This document shows, piece by piece, positions 25,008 through 34,227 of a stretch of 64,000 nt of DNA. The first letter of the stretch is position 1. Each line of letters opens with the position of its first letter. The translations under genes were made by a program, and so were the position numbers. Location of the stretch: assembly GCA_944384025.1 (NCBI GenBank), contig CALWRS010000001.1, positions 273,324 through 337,323 of the forward strand, written 5' to 3'. This DNA comes from an uncultured Lachnospiraceae bacterium (lineage in GTDB: Bacteria; Bacillota; Clostridia; Lachnospirales; Lachnospiraceae). Under the pieces are notes generated by a model that was not told the DNA's origin, did no database searches, and was given only the letters and a program-made list of their open reading frames with translations.

Positions 25008-25199
25008 ATGGACGTTCGCATCGGAGACATTTTGCGCCTGAAAAAACCGCATCCGTGCGGAAGCTACGAATGGGAAGTGCTGCGCACGGGAATTGATTTT
25101 CGGCTGCGCTGCATGGGCTGCTCGCACCAGATTATGATACCGAGAATTCAGGCGGAAAAAAATATTCGCGCCATTCGCCGCAAGGGGGAAGAACAGTAA
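25008..25199 (+). CDS. DUF951 small protein
   Basis: A 63-residue protein with the complete DUF951 signature: VGDI-like IGDILRLKKPHPCG, WEVLRTG, DFRLRCMGC and the C-terminal SHQIMIPR. Cys17, Cys35 and Cys38 suggest a metal-binding or redox fold, but the family is uncharacterised. It is common upstream of rpsF in Firmicutes, as here. CGGAGG precedes the ATG. Confidence 0.9.
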   Translation: MDVRIGDILRLKKPHPCGSYEWEVLRTGIDFRLRCMGCSHQIMIPRIQAEKNIRAIRRKGEEQ

Positions 25200-25235
25200 G
25201 TTTTTCCCCTTTTTGGCGTTTTTAGAAAAAAGGGC

Positions 25236-25264
25236 TTGCAACGCTAGGTTTTTTATGCTAGACT
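25236..25264 (+). promoter_or_regulatory. Promoter of rpsF-ssb-rpsR
   Basis: TTGCAA and TAGACT are 17 bases apart. The leader of about 70 bases contains a small CTCT-CGAA-AGAG hairpin (25297-25308); I do not see a convincing S6:S18 leader motif. Confidence 0.6.
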
Positions 25265-25340
25265 GGAAAAACGTGATAAACTACACAATTTCCTTGCTCT
25301 CGAAAGAGGGCCAGAGACCAAAAGGAGGTGCGAGACAACT

Positions 25341-25631
25341 ATGAACAAGTACGAATTAGCGTTAGTTGTAAGTGCAAAGATCGAGGACGAGGCCAGAGCA
25401 GCCGTTGTGGAAGCTGCAAAGAACTTGGTTACCAGATTCGGCGGTGTTATTACAAACGTTGAAGACCAAGGGAAAAAGAGACTGGCTTATGAAGTTCAGA
25501 AGATGAGAGAAGGTTACTACTACTTCATCCAGTTCGATGCGGATTCGACAGTTCCGGGTGAGATCGAACAGAGAGTTCGGATCATGGATAATGTCATCCG
25601 TTATTTGTGCGTTAGACGTGACGAAGAGTAA
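25341..25631 (+). CDS. rpsF: 30S ribosomal protein S6
   Basis: S6 is a platform protein of the small subunit that binds with S18. The 96-residue protein has the family features NKYELALVVSAK, KKRLAYEVQKMREGYYYFIQFDA and VMDNVIRYL-like MDNVIRYLCVR. AGGAGGTG precedes the ATG. ssb and rpsR follow in the conserved Firmicutes order. Confidence 0.97.
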   Translation: MNKYELALVVSAKIEDEARAAVVEAAKNLVTRFGGVITNVEDQGKKRLAYEVQKMREGYYYFIQFDADSTVPGEIEQRVRIMDNVIRYLCVRRDEE

Positions 25632-25647
25632 GAGGAGGTAATCCTTT

Positions 25648-26082
25648 ATGAACAAAGTCATTTTAATGGGGCGTCTGACAAGAGACCCGGAAGTTCGTTA
25701 TTCTCAGGGTGCAAGCCAAACGGCTATTTGCCGGTATTCTCTTGCGGTTGACCGCAGATTTAAAAGAGAAGGCGAGCCGGATGCAGATTTCTTTAACTGT
25801 ACGGTATTTGGAAAAGGTGCGGAGTTTGCGGAAAAATATTTCCGTCAGGGAACTAAAATTTTGGTGACCGGACGCATCCAGCAGGATAATTACACAAATC
25901 GTGAAGGACAGAAAGTGTATTCTGTTCAGGTTATCGTAGAGGAGCAGGAGTTTGCTGAGAGCAAAAATGCTTCCGGTATGGCAGGCGGCGCATATACGGC
26001 TGCAAAACCTGCGGCGGACGCAGGAAGCGACGGCTTCATGAATATTCCGGACGGAATTGAAGAAGAGCTTCCGTTTAACTAG
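25648..26082 (+). CDS. ssb: Single-stranded DNA-binding protein
   Basis: A 144-residue SSB with the OB fold (about 1-105, MNKVILMGRLTRDPEVRY, FFNCTVFGKGAEFAEKY, GRIQQDNY), a short Gly/Ala linker and an acidic tail ending EEELPFN. The tail resembles the usual DDDxPF end that recruits repair proteins, with one extra Asn. It sits between rpsF and rpsR; AGGAGG precedes the ATG. Confidence 0.96.
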   Translation: MNKVILMGRLTRDPEVRYSQGASQTAICRYSLAVDRRFKREGEPDADFFNCTVFGKGAEFAEKYFRQGTKILVTGRIQQDNYTNREGQKVYSVQVIVEEQEFAESKNASGMAGGAYTAAKPAADAGSDGFMNIPDGIEEELPFN

Positions 26083-26140
26083 CATTTAACAGAGCAGACG
26101 ATTTCTCTGCTCAGATAAAATTGGACAGGAGGTAACCAAC

Positions 26141-26416
26141 ATGGCTTTCAATAAGACGGAAAAAGGCGAAAAGAGCGAAGCTCCCGTAAGAAAGAGAGTT
26201 GTTCGCAGAAGAAAGAAAGTTTGCGTTTTCTGCGCAGACAAGAGCAACGCCGGCATTGACTACAAGGATACAAACAAGCTGAAAAGATATGTCTCAGAGC
26301 GTGGAAAGATCCTTCCTAGAAGAATCACCGGCAACTGTGCAAAACATCAAAGAGCTTTGACAGTAGCTGTAAAGAGAGCACGTCACGTAGCGCTTATGCC
26401 TTACACCATGGACTAA
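26141..26416 (+). CDS. rpsR: 30S ribosomal protein S18
   Basis: S18 pairs with S6 in the small subunit. The 91-residue protein has a basic N-terminus ([12 protein letters not shown]), the core [25 protein letters not shown] and the C-terminal [21 protein letters not shown]. Cysteines in CVFC and CAKH indicate the zinc-binding form. AGGAGG lies upstream. A hairpin GAGCAGA/TCTGCTC (26091-26111) is in the gap after ssb, and a strong terminator follows. Confidence 0.97.
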   Translation: MAFNKTEKGEKSEAPVRKRVVRRRKKVCVFCADKSNAGIDYKDTNKLKRYVSERGKILPRRITGNCAKHQRALTVAVKRARHVALMPYTMD

Positions 26417-26424
26417 ACAAAGAG

Positions 26425-26459
26425 TTCCCGGAAGAAAATCTTCTTTCGGGAATTTTTTT
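26425..26459 (+). terminator. Terminator after rpsR
   Basis: TTCCCG (26425-26430) pairs with CGGGAA (26447-26452), extended by an inner AAGA/TCTT pairing, and is followed by seven T residues. Confidence 0.85.
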
Positions 26460-26562
26460 ATTGCACTTGCGCTTTTTATTTCAGAGAAAACATGGTAAAC
26501 TATAGGAGACGCGCGGGAGGGCGATAGACGAATGCACCCGCCCTGTTTGTTTGGAGGTATTG

Positions 26563-28623
26563 ATGGAGAAGCAAAAAGCAAGTGGGAAATTAAAAATATA
26601 TTTGTTGTGGCCGGTACTATTAACCGCTTTGTGGCTTGTGGTCGGCTGTATTTTGCTGGCCGTTAACCGTAACGCCGCCGTGCTTGTATTTTGCGTAACG
26701 GCACTGTATTTTGCGGCGGTACTGGGAGTTTACCTAACGAGAAGAAAGTATATTTTAAAAGACTACGTAGATTTTGCCATGGACTACGGTCAGCTCCAGC
26801 GAAACATGCTAAAAGAGCTTCGACTGCCGTATGGAGTACTTGACGCAGACGGTATGCTTTTGTGGGCGAACGACGAATTTACGAAAATCAGCGGACGCGA
26901 GCGCGCAGGATACGACATCCAGGAAATCTTGCCGGAGGCGAAAATGTCTTCCCTTCCCCGGCATGACGGCGAAGACCGTATTTATCATGTCGTACTAAAC
27001 GAAAGAAATTATCAGGCTGCGCTTCGGATGATGGAGACGCCCGAATTTGACGAAGAGATGGAAAAGCTCGGCTTTTTGGACCGGAGGGGAAAAACGGAAA
27101 AGCTGATTGCGGTATATTTGTACGACGAGACGGACATGGTTTTGCTAAAGCAGGAGAACTTTGACCGCAGGATGATTGTCGGCCTTTTGTATCTGGATAA
27201 TTACGACGAGGTGCTTGAGTCGGTAGAGGAAGTCAAGCGCTCGCTTTTAATGGCGCTTGTTGACCGGAAAATTAATCGCTACATGCAGGAAATTGACGCT
27301 GTAATTAAAAAACTGGAAAAGGACAAGTACTTTTTCGTTTTCCAAAACAAGTATTTTGCAACGCTTGATGAGAAGCGCTTCTCCATTTTGGAAGAAGTGC
27401 GCTCTGTCAGCATGGGGAACGGCGATACAAGCATCACAATCAGTATCGGTCTTGGCGTAAACGCAGACTCGTATTTAAAAGGCTACGAATACGCAAGAGC
27501 GGCCATTGACCTCGCGCTTGGAAGAGGCGGGGATCAGGTTGTCGTAAAAGACGGAGAAAATATTACTTATTACGGCGGCAAGAGCGAGTCCGTAGAAAAG
27601 AATACGCGCGTAAAGGCGCGTATGAAGGCGCAGGCACTTCGGGAATTTATTGAAAATAAGAACGAAATCTTTATTATGGGACATGCCAATGGGGATTTGG
27701 ATTCTTTTGGCTCGGCGATTGGCGTATACCGAATCGTAAAGCATCTGGGGAAAAAAGCGTATATTGTATTAAACGAAGTCGGAAGCCAGCTTCGCCCTAT
27801 GACAAGCCGCTTTTTTAACAATCCAGAATACGAAGACGATCTCTTTATCAGTAATTTAAAGGCGCAGGAACTTGCTAAGCCGAATGCGCTTTTGGTTGTT
27901 GTAGACGTAAACCGCCCAAGCCTGACAGAGTGCCCCGACTTGTTTGACTGCATGGATCAGGTCATTGTGCTCGACCACCACCGCAGAGCGTCGGATTCCG
28001 TGAAAAATGCGACGCTGTCGTATGTGGAGCCGTACGCGTCGTCCTCCTGCGAAATGGTTGCAGAGGTTTTGCAATATATTGGCGACGGCTTGAAGCTTCG
28101 TCCGCTTGAAGCGGAAGCGATGTATGCGGGGATTATGATCGATACGAACAACTTCCTGACAAAGACCGGCGTGCGCACGTTTGAGGCCGCCGCGTTCTTA
28201 AGAAGAAACGGCGCGGATGTGACAAGGATTCGCAAGGCGTTTCGTATGGACATGACGGAATATATGCAAAAGGCGAGAGCGATTAGCAACACCGAGATTT
28301 TTATGGGATGTTTTGCCTTTGCGGAGTGTAATCCTACAGGAGTAGAATCGCCAACGGTGCTGGGTGCGCAAATCGCAAACGAGCTGATGGAAATTATGGG
28401 CATTAAGGCGTCGTTCGTATTTACGAACTACAAAGAAAAGATCTTTATTAGCGCGCGCTCCATTGATGAGCTGAATGTGCAAATCGTAATGGAGCGGCTT
28501 GGAAACGGCGGCGGGCATATGAGCGTTGCTGGTGCGCAGCTAACGGGCGTAACCGTAGCGCAGGCCATGGACGCAGTGAAAAATGTTTTGAACGAAATGA
28601 AACGAGGAGGAGAAATCGCATGA
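26563..28623 (+). CDS. gdpP: Cyclic-di-AMP phosphodiesterase, DHH/DHHA1 with GGDEF-like domain
   Basis: GdpP hydrolyses cyclic-di-AMP, which controls potassium and wall homeostasis. The 686-residue membrane protein has two TM helices (about 10-55), a PAS-like domain, a degenerate GGDEF domain (about 170-320) and the DHH domain: [13 protein letters not shown] (His374), VVVDVN, DHHR (Asp471-His473) and DHHA1 with [11 protein letters not shown]. The first motif has GD in place of the usual PD/PM. The start at 26563 follows GGAGG. The stop overlaps rplI (ATGA), in the conserved gdpP-rplI-dnaB order. Confidence 0.95.
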   Translation: MEKQKASGKLKIYLLWPVLLTALWLVVGCILLAVNRNAAVLVFCVTALYFAAVLGVYLTRRKYILKDYVDFAMDYGQLQRNMLKELRLPYGVLDADGMLLWANDEFTKISGRERAGYDIQEILPEAKMSSLPRHDGEDRIYHVVLNERNYQAALRMMETPEFDEEMEKLGFLDRRGKTEKLIAVYLYDETDMVLLKQENFDRRMIVGLLYLDNYDEVLESVEEVKRSLLMALVDRKINRYMQEIDAVIKKLEKDKYFFVFQNKYFATLDEKRFSILEEVRSVSMGNGDTSITISIGLGVNADSYLKGYEYARAAIDLALGRGGDQVVVKDGENITYYGGKSESVEKNTRVKARMKAQALREFIENKNEIFIMGHANGDLDSFGSAIGVYRIVKHLGKKAYIVLNEVGSQLRPMTSRFFNNPEYEDDLFISNLKAQELAKPNALLVVVDVNRPSLTECPDLFDCMDQVIVLDHHRRASDSVKNATLSYVEPYASSSCEMVAEVLQYIGDGLKLRPLEAEAMYAGIMIDTNNFLTKTGVRTFEAAAFLRRNGADVTRIRKAFRMDMTEYMQKARAISNTEIFMGCFAFAECNPTGVESPTVLGAQIANELMEIMGIKASFVFTNYKEKIFISARSIDELNVQIVMERLGNGGGHMSVAGAQLTGVTVAQAMDAVKNVLNEMKRGGEIA

Positions 28624-29066
28624 AGGTGATTTTATTGCAGGACGTAAAGTCCTTGGGGAAAAAAGGAGAAATTGTAAACGCCAGCGACGGCTACGCGCGG
28701 AATTTTCTGTTTCCGAAAAAATTGGGGGTAGAGGCTACGCCGAAAAACCTGAACGATTTGAAACTGCAAAAGGCAGCGCAGGCAAAGCGGGAAAAGGAGC
28801 TTTTAGAAGAGGCGCAGGAGCTTGGGAAAAAAATAGAGGGCAGCACGGTTACGCTTTCGATTAAGACAGGAGAAAATGGACGCGTGTTTGGTTCCGTCTC
28901 CGCAAAGGAAATTGCCGAGGCGATGAAACAGCAGCTGGGGCTTGAGATTGACAAAAAGAAGCTGGTGCTGCAGACGACCATTCGCAATGAGGGCGTTTTT
29001 TCTGCGGGCGTTAAGCTGCATCCGCAGGTTACGGCGGAGTTAACGGTAAAGGTTGAGGGAAACTAA
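28620..29066 (+). CDS. rplI: 50S ribosomal protein L9
   Basis: A 148-residue L9, with the N-terminal rRNA-binding domain ([30 protein letters not shown] in part), the long central helix (about 45-78) and the C-terminal domain ([26 protein letters not shown]). It overlaps gdpP by four bases and is directly abutted by dnaB (no gap between stop and start), so the three genes are translated in tandem. Confidence 0.97.
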   Translation: MKVILLQDVKSLGKKGEIVNASDGYARNFLFPKKLGVEATPKNLNDLKLQKAAQAKREKELLEEAQELGKKIEGSTVTLSIKTGENGRVFGSVSAKEIAEAMKQQLGLEIDKKKLVLQTTIRNEGVFSAGVKLHPQVTAELTVKVEGN

Positions 29067-30413
29067 ATGGACGAAGCGCTCATAAAAAAAATCATGCCTC
29101 ACAGCGTGGAGGCCGAGCAGTCGGTAATCGGGTCAATGATGATGGACCGCGAGGCGATTTTAACGGCGTCTGAATTGCTAACTGCGGACGATTTTTACGA
29201 AAAGCAGCTGGGTATTTTTTTCACGGTCCTGGTAGAGCTCTACCAAGAAGGCGTGGAAGCGGATTTGATTACGATTCAGGATAAACTTCGTCTTCGCAAA
29301 GTCCCCGAGGAACTTTCTTCGCTGGAGTATTTGAGCAATCTGGTGGACATTGTTCCAACGTCTGCAAACGTAAAATACTATGCGAATATCGTGCATGAAA
29401 AATCGCAGCTGCGCCAGTTTATCCGTCTCTCCGAGGGGCTTGTAAACAGCTGCTACTTAGACAAGGAAGAGGTTTCGGATATTTTTGCCCGTGCCGAAAA
29501 AGAAATTTTCGCGCTTTTGCAAGCCAAGCAGACAAGCGAGATGACGCCTATTAGCGAGATTGTCGTAAAGGCGCTGGAAAATATCGAAGCTGCTGCAAAA
29601 AACCGCGGCTCTGTCACCGGAATTTCTACCGGCTTTTACGACCTTGATTATAAAACGGCAGGGCTTCAGCCTTCCGACCTTGTATTAATTGCTGCACGTC
29701 CTTCTATGGGAAAGACCGCGTTTGTCTTAAATTTAGCGGAGCACATCGCAGTAAAAAACGGAATCCCTACCGCTATTTTCAGCTTGGAAATGAGCAAGGT
29801 ACAGCTTGTAAACCGTATTTTATCGATGCACTCCCGTGTAGACTCACAGCGCATCCGAACCGGCGATTTGGACGACGGTCAGTGGCAGGAGCTTGTGACC
29901 AGCGCGCGCGTAATCGGCGATTCGCAGCTGATTATCGACGATACGCCGGGAATCTCGATTGCAGAACTGCGCTCTAAGTGCCGGAAATTAAAGCTTGAGC
30001 GAAACTTGCAGCTTGTGATTATTGACTACTTACAGCTTATGACCGGAGGGAAGAAGACAGAGTCCAGACAACAGGAAATTTCCGAAATCAGCCGCTCCCT
30101 AAAGGCGCTTGCCAGAGAAATTAATTGTCCGGTTATTGCGCTTTCGCAGCTCTCCCGCGCGGTCGAGCAGCGCGACGACAAGCGGCCGATGCTCTCGGAT
30201 TTGCGTGAGTCCGGAGCGATTGAGCAGGACGCGGACGTAGTTATGTTTATTTATCGGGAAGCCTACTACAAAAAAGATACCGATCAGCAGGGCATCACCG
30301 AGATTATCATTGGCAAACAGAGAAACGGTCCGACCGGCACAATCAAGCTCGGTTGGGTTAGCGAAACGCAGAAATTTGTGAATTTGCAAAGGCAAAAGGA
30401 ACAAAAAAACTGA
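29067..30413 (+). CDS. dnaB: Replicative DNA helicase
   Basis: DnaB (DnaC in Bacillus nomenclature) is the ring helicase that opens the replication fork. The 448-residue protein has the N-terminal collar domain (about 1-150, PHSVEAEQSVIGSMM), the RecA-like domain with Walker A ARPSMGKT (about 211-217), Walker B LVIIDYLQLM and ALSQLSRAVEQRDDKRPMLSDLRESG. Length is typical and no intein is present. It begins on the base after the rplI stop codon. Confidence 0.97.
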   Translation: MDEALIKKIMPHSVEAEQSVIGSMMMDREAILTASELLTADDFYEKQLGIFFTVLVELYQEGVEADLITIQDKLRLRKVPEELSSLEYLSNLVDIVPTSANVKYYANIVHEKSQLRQFIRLSEGLVNSCYLDKEEVSDIFARAEKEIFALLQAKQTSEMTPISEIVVKALENIEAAAKNRGSVTGISTGFYDLDYKTAGLQPSDLVLIAARPSMGKTAFVLNLAEHIAVKNGIPTAIFSLEMSKVQLVNRILSMHSRVDSQRIRTGDLDDGQWQELVTSARVIGDSQLIIDDTPGISIAELRSKCRKLKLERNLQLVIIDYLQLMTGGKKTESRQQEISEISRSLKALAREINCPVIALSQLSRAVEQRDDKRPMLSDLRESGAIEQDADVVMFIYREAYYKKDTDQQGITEIIIGKQRNGPTGTIKLGWVSETQKFVNLQRQKEQKN

Positions 30414-30418
30414 CGGAA

Positions 30419-30454
30419 CGAGGAGAATTGTGACAGCCGATTCTCCCCGTTTTT
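30419..30454 (+). terminator. Terminator after dnaB
   Basis: GGAGAAT pairs with ATTCTCC, extended outward by CG/CG across one mismatch, followed by five T residues. Confidence 0.75.
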
Positions 30455-30466
30455 ACGTTCGGATTC

Positions 30467-30495
30467 TTGATTGTAGCGGCGCGTGTCTGTAAAAT
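30467..30495 (+). promoter_or_regulatory. Promoter of the MerR-type gene
   Basis: TTGATT and TAAAAT with 17 bases between, 31 bases before the ATG at 30527. Confidence 0.65.
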
Positions 30496-30526
30496 AATGG
30501 AAAAACAGACTGGGAGGTACACCGTT

Positions 30527-31171
30527 ATGGCAGAGAAGCGTTATTCAATTGCAGACGTTGCAAAGAAAATCAATCTGGAGCCGCATCTGATTCATCACTG
30601 GGAAGAAGAACTGGCGCTTGACATACCAAGAAACGAAAGGGGATTTCGATATTACGGAAAACAGGAAATTGAACTGCTGCGCTCGGTTCAAAAGCTGCGC
30701 CAGAAAGGGTTTCGCATCGGGGCGATCAAGCTGATTATTAACGATATTAAACGGATTGAGGCATTGCCGGCAGACCAGCTGCTTGCCCTTCGGGACAAGC
30801 TTGACGTTGCGATGGGAATTAACAGCCTGAATGAGGCAATTCGGTTTGAGCAGGGGACGCTTATAAAAAAAGAACCTGAAAAGGAAATTTCCGTGCCCGC
30901 AGGAGAGCCGGAGCGAAAGCTTGAGCAGTTTAAAGCGGTTCTCTCGGAAGTCGTTATGCAGGCGCTGCAGCAAAACAACGAGGAGCTTAGCCAGCGCATC
31001 AACTACTCCGTATCCGATTCGGTTGTGCGGGAGATGGAATTTTTGATGCGCCGCAGGGAAGAGCGAGAGGAAGAGCATTACCGGATGTTAGACCAAGCGA
31101 TTACGCTGTTTCGGGAAAGCGACCGGGAGGCGGCCGCCACAACGGAAAAAAAGGGATGGTTTCGAAGATAG
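30527..31171 (+). CDS. MerR-type HTH protein with coiled-coil tail
   Basis: A 214-residue protein with an N-terminal MerR-type winged helix (about 5-70, YSIADVAKKINLEPHLIHHWEEE, RYYGKQEIELL) followed by a long charged, probably coiled-coil region and a basic end (KKGWFRR). It lacks an obvious ligand domain, so it resembles the RacA-like or chromosome-anchoring type of MerR protein rather than a metal or drug sensor. GGGAGGT precedes the ATG, and the gene stands between two terminators. Its target is unknown. Confidence 0.78.
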   Translation: MAEKRYSIADVAKKINLEPHLIHHWEEELALDIPRNERGFRYYGKQEIELLRSVQKLRQKGFRIGAIKLIINDIKRIEALPADQLLALRDKLDVAMGINSLNEAIRFEQGTLIKKEPEKEISVPAGEPERKLEQFKAVLSEVVMQALQQNNEELSQRINYSVSDSVVREMEFLMRRREEREEEHYRMLDQAITLFRESDREAAATTEKKGWFRR

Positions 31172-31181
31172 GAATTTAAAA

Positions 31182-31219
31182 AAAGGGAGACGCTTTGGCC
31201 TAGCTTAGCGTCTCCCTTT
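31182..31219 (+). terminator. Terminator after the MerR-type gene
   Basis: AAAGGGAGACGCT pairs with AGCGTCTCCCTTT (13-bp perfect stem). An A-rich run lies upstream and only three T residues downstream, so it may also stop minus-strand transcripts. Confidence 0.75.
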
Positions 31220-31231
31220 GCCGTGAATTGC

Positions 31232-31260
31232 TTGACGCAGTGGGAAAGATTGGCTATAAT
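31232..31260 (+). promoter_or_regulatory. Strong promoter of purO
   Basis: TTGACG and TATAAT are 17 bases apart, followed by a leader of about 57 bases. I saw no purine riboswitch or PurR box in it. Confidence 0.85.
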
Positions 31261-31323
31261 GGAAATGTCCGCGACTGCTTTTTTGTGGGGCGGGGAAATT
31301 CTGAGGGAGGAAGAGAGTACGAT

Positions 31324-32040
31324 ATGGATAAAATAGCAATTGACAAAGAATTGCGGGAAAACGCTTACCCCGGCAGAGGGATTCTGATTGGAAGAACGCC
31401 GGACGGAACGAAGGCGGTTACCGCGTATTTTATTATGGGACGCAGTGTAAACAGCCGAAACCGTGTGTTTGTTACGGAAGGAGAGGGGATTCGTACCGAA
31501 GCTTTTGACCCGTCTAAGCTTTCCGACCCGAGCTTGATTATTTACGCACCGGTGCGCGTGCTGGGAGAAAAGACGATTGTAACAAACGGCGACCAGACGG
31601 ACACGGTGTACGAAGGAATGCAGAAGGGCATGACTTTTGAACAGGCGTTAGAAAGCAGAGAATTTGAGCCGGACGCACCAAATTATACGCCGCGCATCAG
31701 CGGAATTTTGCAGGTTGCAAACGGCAAATTCGAATACCGGCTGTCCATCTTAAAGAGCAACGCAGGAGATCCTGCATCGTGCAATCGCTACACGTTTTCT
31801 TACGCAAATCCGGCGGCCGGAGAAGGGCGTTTTATCCACACCTACAAGTGCGACGGAAACCCGCTCCCTAGCTTTATGGGAGAGCCAAAGCGGGTACAGG
31901 TGGAAGGAGATATTGACGCTTTTACCAATCTGCTTTGGAACAGTCTGAATGCAGAAAACAAGGTCTCTTTGTTCGTTCGCTACATCGATATTGAAACAGG
32001 GATGTACGAAACAAGAATCGTAAATAAAAACGAGCGCTAG
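31324..32040 (+). CDS. purO: IMP cyclohydrolase, PurO type
   Basis: PurO closes the purine ring (FAICAR to IMP). The 238-residue protein matches the archaeal-type IMP cyclohydrolase fold: [61 protein letters not shown] and [15 protein letters not shown]. This replaces the cyclohydrolase half of bifunctional PurH. The next gene, 22 bases on, encodes the transformylase half, so the two together do the last two steps of the pathway. The start at 31324 follows a GAGGAAGAG region, with the consensus promoter upstream. Confidence 0.88.
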   Translation: MDKIAIDKELRENAYPGRGILIGRTPDGTKAVTAYFIMGRSVNSRNRVFVTEGEGIRTEAFDPSKLSDPSLIIYAPVRVLGEKTIVTNGDQTDTVYEGMQKGMTFEQALESREFEPDAPNYTPRISGILQVANGKFEYRLSILKSNAGDPASCNRYTFSYANPAAGEGRFIHTYKCDGNPLPSFMGEPKRVQVEGDIDAFTNLLWNSLNAENKVSLFVRYIDIETGMYETRIVNKNER

Positions 32041-32062
32041 GTCGCTTTTTCAGGAGGAAATC

Positions 32063-33244
32063 ATGTCGAACGAAATTCAACTAAAATACGGCTGCAATCC
32101 AAACCAGAAACCGTCCCGTATTTTTAAAAAAGACGGAGAAGAGCTGCCGGTTACGGTATTAAACGGAAAACCGGGATACATTAACTTTATGGACGCTTTT
32201 AACGGCTGGCAGTTGGTGCGCGAGCTAAAGAAGGCAACAGGGCTGCCTGCGGCGACTTCGTTTAAGCATGTATCGCCCGCCGGTGCAGCAGTCGGCCTGC
32301 CGCTTACGGACACCTTAAAGAAGATATATTGGGTAGACGACCTTGGCGAGCTTTCGCCTCTTGCCTGCGCTTACGCAAGAGCGCGGGGCGCAGACCGCAT
32401 GTCTTCGTTTGGTGACTTTATTGCGCTTTCCGACGTATGCGATGTCTCTACCGCAAATATGATCAAGCGAGAAGTTTCCGACGGTGTAATTGCGCCGGGA
32501 TACGAGCCGGAAGCGCTTGAAATTCTTAAAACAAAGAAAAAAGGCAATTACAACATTATCCAAATGGATGAAAACTACGTTCCTGCGCCGGTAGAGCAAA
32601 AAGACGTGTTCGGAATTACTTTTGAGCAGGGCAGAAACGAATTGGTGATTGACGAAACTATTTTCGGAAACATCCCGACCAAAAACAAGGAACTGCCGGA
32701 GCTTGCAAAGATAGACCTGATTATCTCTTTGATTACGCTGAAATATACGCAGTCGAACTCGGTATGCTATTGTAAAGGCGGACAGGCAATTGGAATTGGC
32801 GCCGGACAGCAGTCGCGTATCCATTGCACGCGTTTAGCAGGAACGAAAGCAGACAATTGGTGGTTAAGACAGTCTCCGAAGGTGCTTTCGCTTCCGTTCC
32901 TTCCAACGATTGGAAGAGCCGACCGTGACAACGCGATTGACCTTTACATCGGCGAAGATTACATGGACGTATTAGCCGACGACAAATGGCCCGCAATCTT
33001 TTCGACAAAGCCGGAAGTGTTTACTGCAGAAGAAAAGAAAGCTTGGCTTGCGAAAAATACCGACGTCAGCCTGGGCTCGGACGCATTCTTCCCGTTTGGC
33101 GACAACATTGAGCGCGCATTTCGAAGCGGCGTGAAGTATATTGTTCAGCCGGGCGGCTCCATCCGCGACGACAACGTTATTGAAGCCTGCGACGCACACG
33201 GAATCGTTATGGCGTTTACGGGCATCCGCCTGTTCCACCACTAA
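32063..33244 (+). CDS. AICAR formyltransferase, stand-alone
   Basis: This 393-residue enzyme moves a formyl group from 10-formyl-THF to AICAR. It equals the transformylase part of PurH without the N-terminal cyclohydrolase domain: it begins [15 protein letters not shown] and has the catalytic Lys68-His69 in [43 protein letters not shown] and the C-terminal [16 protein letters not shown]. It pairs with purO just upstream. AGGAGG precedes the ATG. A GH5 gene follows, which may be on the same transcript. Confidence 0.94.
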   Translation: MSNEIQLKYGCNPNQKPSRIFKKDGEELPVTVLNGKPGYINFMDAFNGWQLVRELKKATGLPAATSFKHVSPAGAAVGLPLTDTLKKIYWVDDLGELSPLACAYARARGADRMSSFGDFIALSDVCDVSTANMIKREVSDGVIAPGYEPEALEILKTKKKGNYNIIQMDENYVPAPVEQKDVFGITFEQGRNELVIDETIFGNIPTKNKELPELAKIDLIISLITLKYTQSNSVCYCKGGQAIGIGAGQQSRIHCTRLAGTKADNWWLRQSPKVLSLPFLPTIGRADRDNAIDLYIGEDYMDVLADDKWPAIFSTKPEVFTAEEKKAWLAKNTDVSLGSDAFFPFGDNIERAFRSGVKYIVQPGGSIRDDNVIEACDAHGIVMAFTGIRLFHH

Positions 33245-33264
33245 TGCAGTTTAAGGAGGATTTT

Positions 33265-34221
33265 ATGAGTAATATTGCTACAATGCGAAACGGAGAAACA
33301 ACGGTATACGGTAAAAATGGGAGACTTTCCGTGAAAAACGGACAGCTTGTAAATGAGAGCGGCGCACCTTGTATGCTGCGGGGCGTAAGCACCCACAACT
33401 TGAACACTTATCCGGAATATGCTACGAAGGAAACGATGCAGTTTATGACGGAGCAGTGGGGGATGGAAATTTTCCGCCTTGCTATGTATACGGCGGAAGC
33501 GGACGGCTGCAAAGGATACAGCGACGGAACGCAGGCGCACAGAGAAGAGCTGGAAAATTTGGTTGGCAGCTGCATTGAAGCGGCGGCGGAATTGGGCATT
33601 TACGTGCTGGTAGACTGGCACATTTTGTTTGATGCAGATCCGAACATCCATAAAGAATGGGCAATCCGCTTTTTCCACAAGATTACAAAGAAATACGGCG
33701 CATACGGCAACGTTCTTTACGAAATCTGCAACGAGCCGAATATGGATACGACCTGGGAACAGGTGAAAAAATACGCGGAGGAAGTGATTCCAGTAATCCG
33801 TTCGAACGCACCGGAATCCGTTATTATTGTCGGTACGCCAAAGTGGTCGCAGGATGTGGATATTGCCGCGCAAAACCCATTAACTTATCCAAACTTGCTC
33901 TACGCGGTTCACTTTTATGCGGCTACACATACGCAGTGGCTTAGAGATAAGGCAGATGCGGCAAGAAACGCGGGTCTTGCGGTTTTCGTGACAGAATACG
34001 GAATTTGCGACGCATCGGGCAACGGCGTAATTGACCAAGAGGAAACGCGCCGCTGGACAGATTACATGAAGAAAAATGCAATCAGCCATTGCCTTTGGAA
34101 TTTGTCCAACAAAGATGAGAGCTCTGCAATGCTTGCGCCGGGATGCAAAAAGACAACGGACTTCTCTGAAGGCGACCTTTCTGCCTGCGGCAAGTGGTAC
34201 GTAGAATATATGGGAGAATAA
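33265..34221 (+). CDS. Cellulase-like GH5 without signal peptide
   Basis: A 318-residue GH5 (subfamily 2-like) endoglucanase. Motifs run in order: RGVSTHNLNTYPEY, FRLAMYT, YVLVDWHIL, YEICNEPN with acid/base Glu157, AVHFYAATH and VTEYGICD with nucleophile Glu244. The catalytic set is complete. It has no signal peptide or TM, which is unusual for a cellulase and suggests action on imported oligosaccharides or non-classical release. AAGGAGGA strongly supports the start at 33265. It follows the purine pair by 20 bases and precedes an ABC exporter by 6, with no terminator visible between. Confidence 0.9.
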   Translation: MSNIATMRNGETTVYGKNGRLSVKNGQLVNESGAPCMLRGVSTHNLNTYPEYATKETMQFMTEQWGMEIFRLAMYTAEADGCKGYSDGTQAHREELENLVGSCIEAAAELGIYVLVDWHILFDADPNIHKEWAIRFFHKITKKYGAYGNVLYEICNEPNMDTTWEQVKKYAEEVIPVIRSNAPESVIIVGTPKWSQDVDIAAQNPLTYPNLLYAVHFYAATHTQWLRDKADAARNAGLAVFVTEYGICDASGNGVIDQEETRRWTDYMKKNAISHCLWNLSNKDESSAMLAPGCKKTTDFSEGDLSACGKWYVEYMGE

Positions 34222-34227
34222 AAAAGT

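Noticed and set aside
25265-25340. S6:S18 autoregulatory leader before rpsF
   Set aside because: Only a 4-bp hairpin with a CGAA loop was found, without the expected bulged CCG element; covariance search would be needed to decide.
26563-28623. GdpP as an active diguanylate cyclase
   Set aside because: Its GGDEF region lacks the GGDEF signature, as is usual for GdpP; the DHH/DHHA1 domains define its function.
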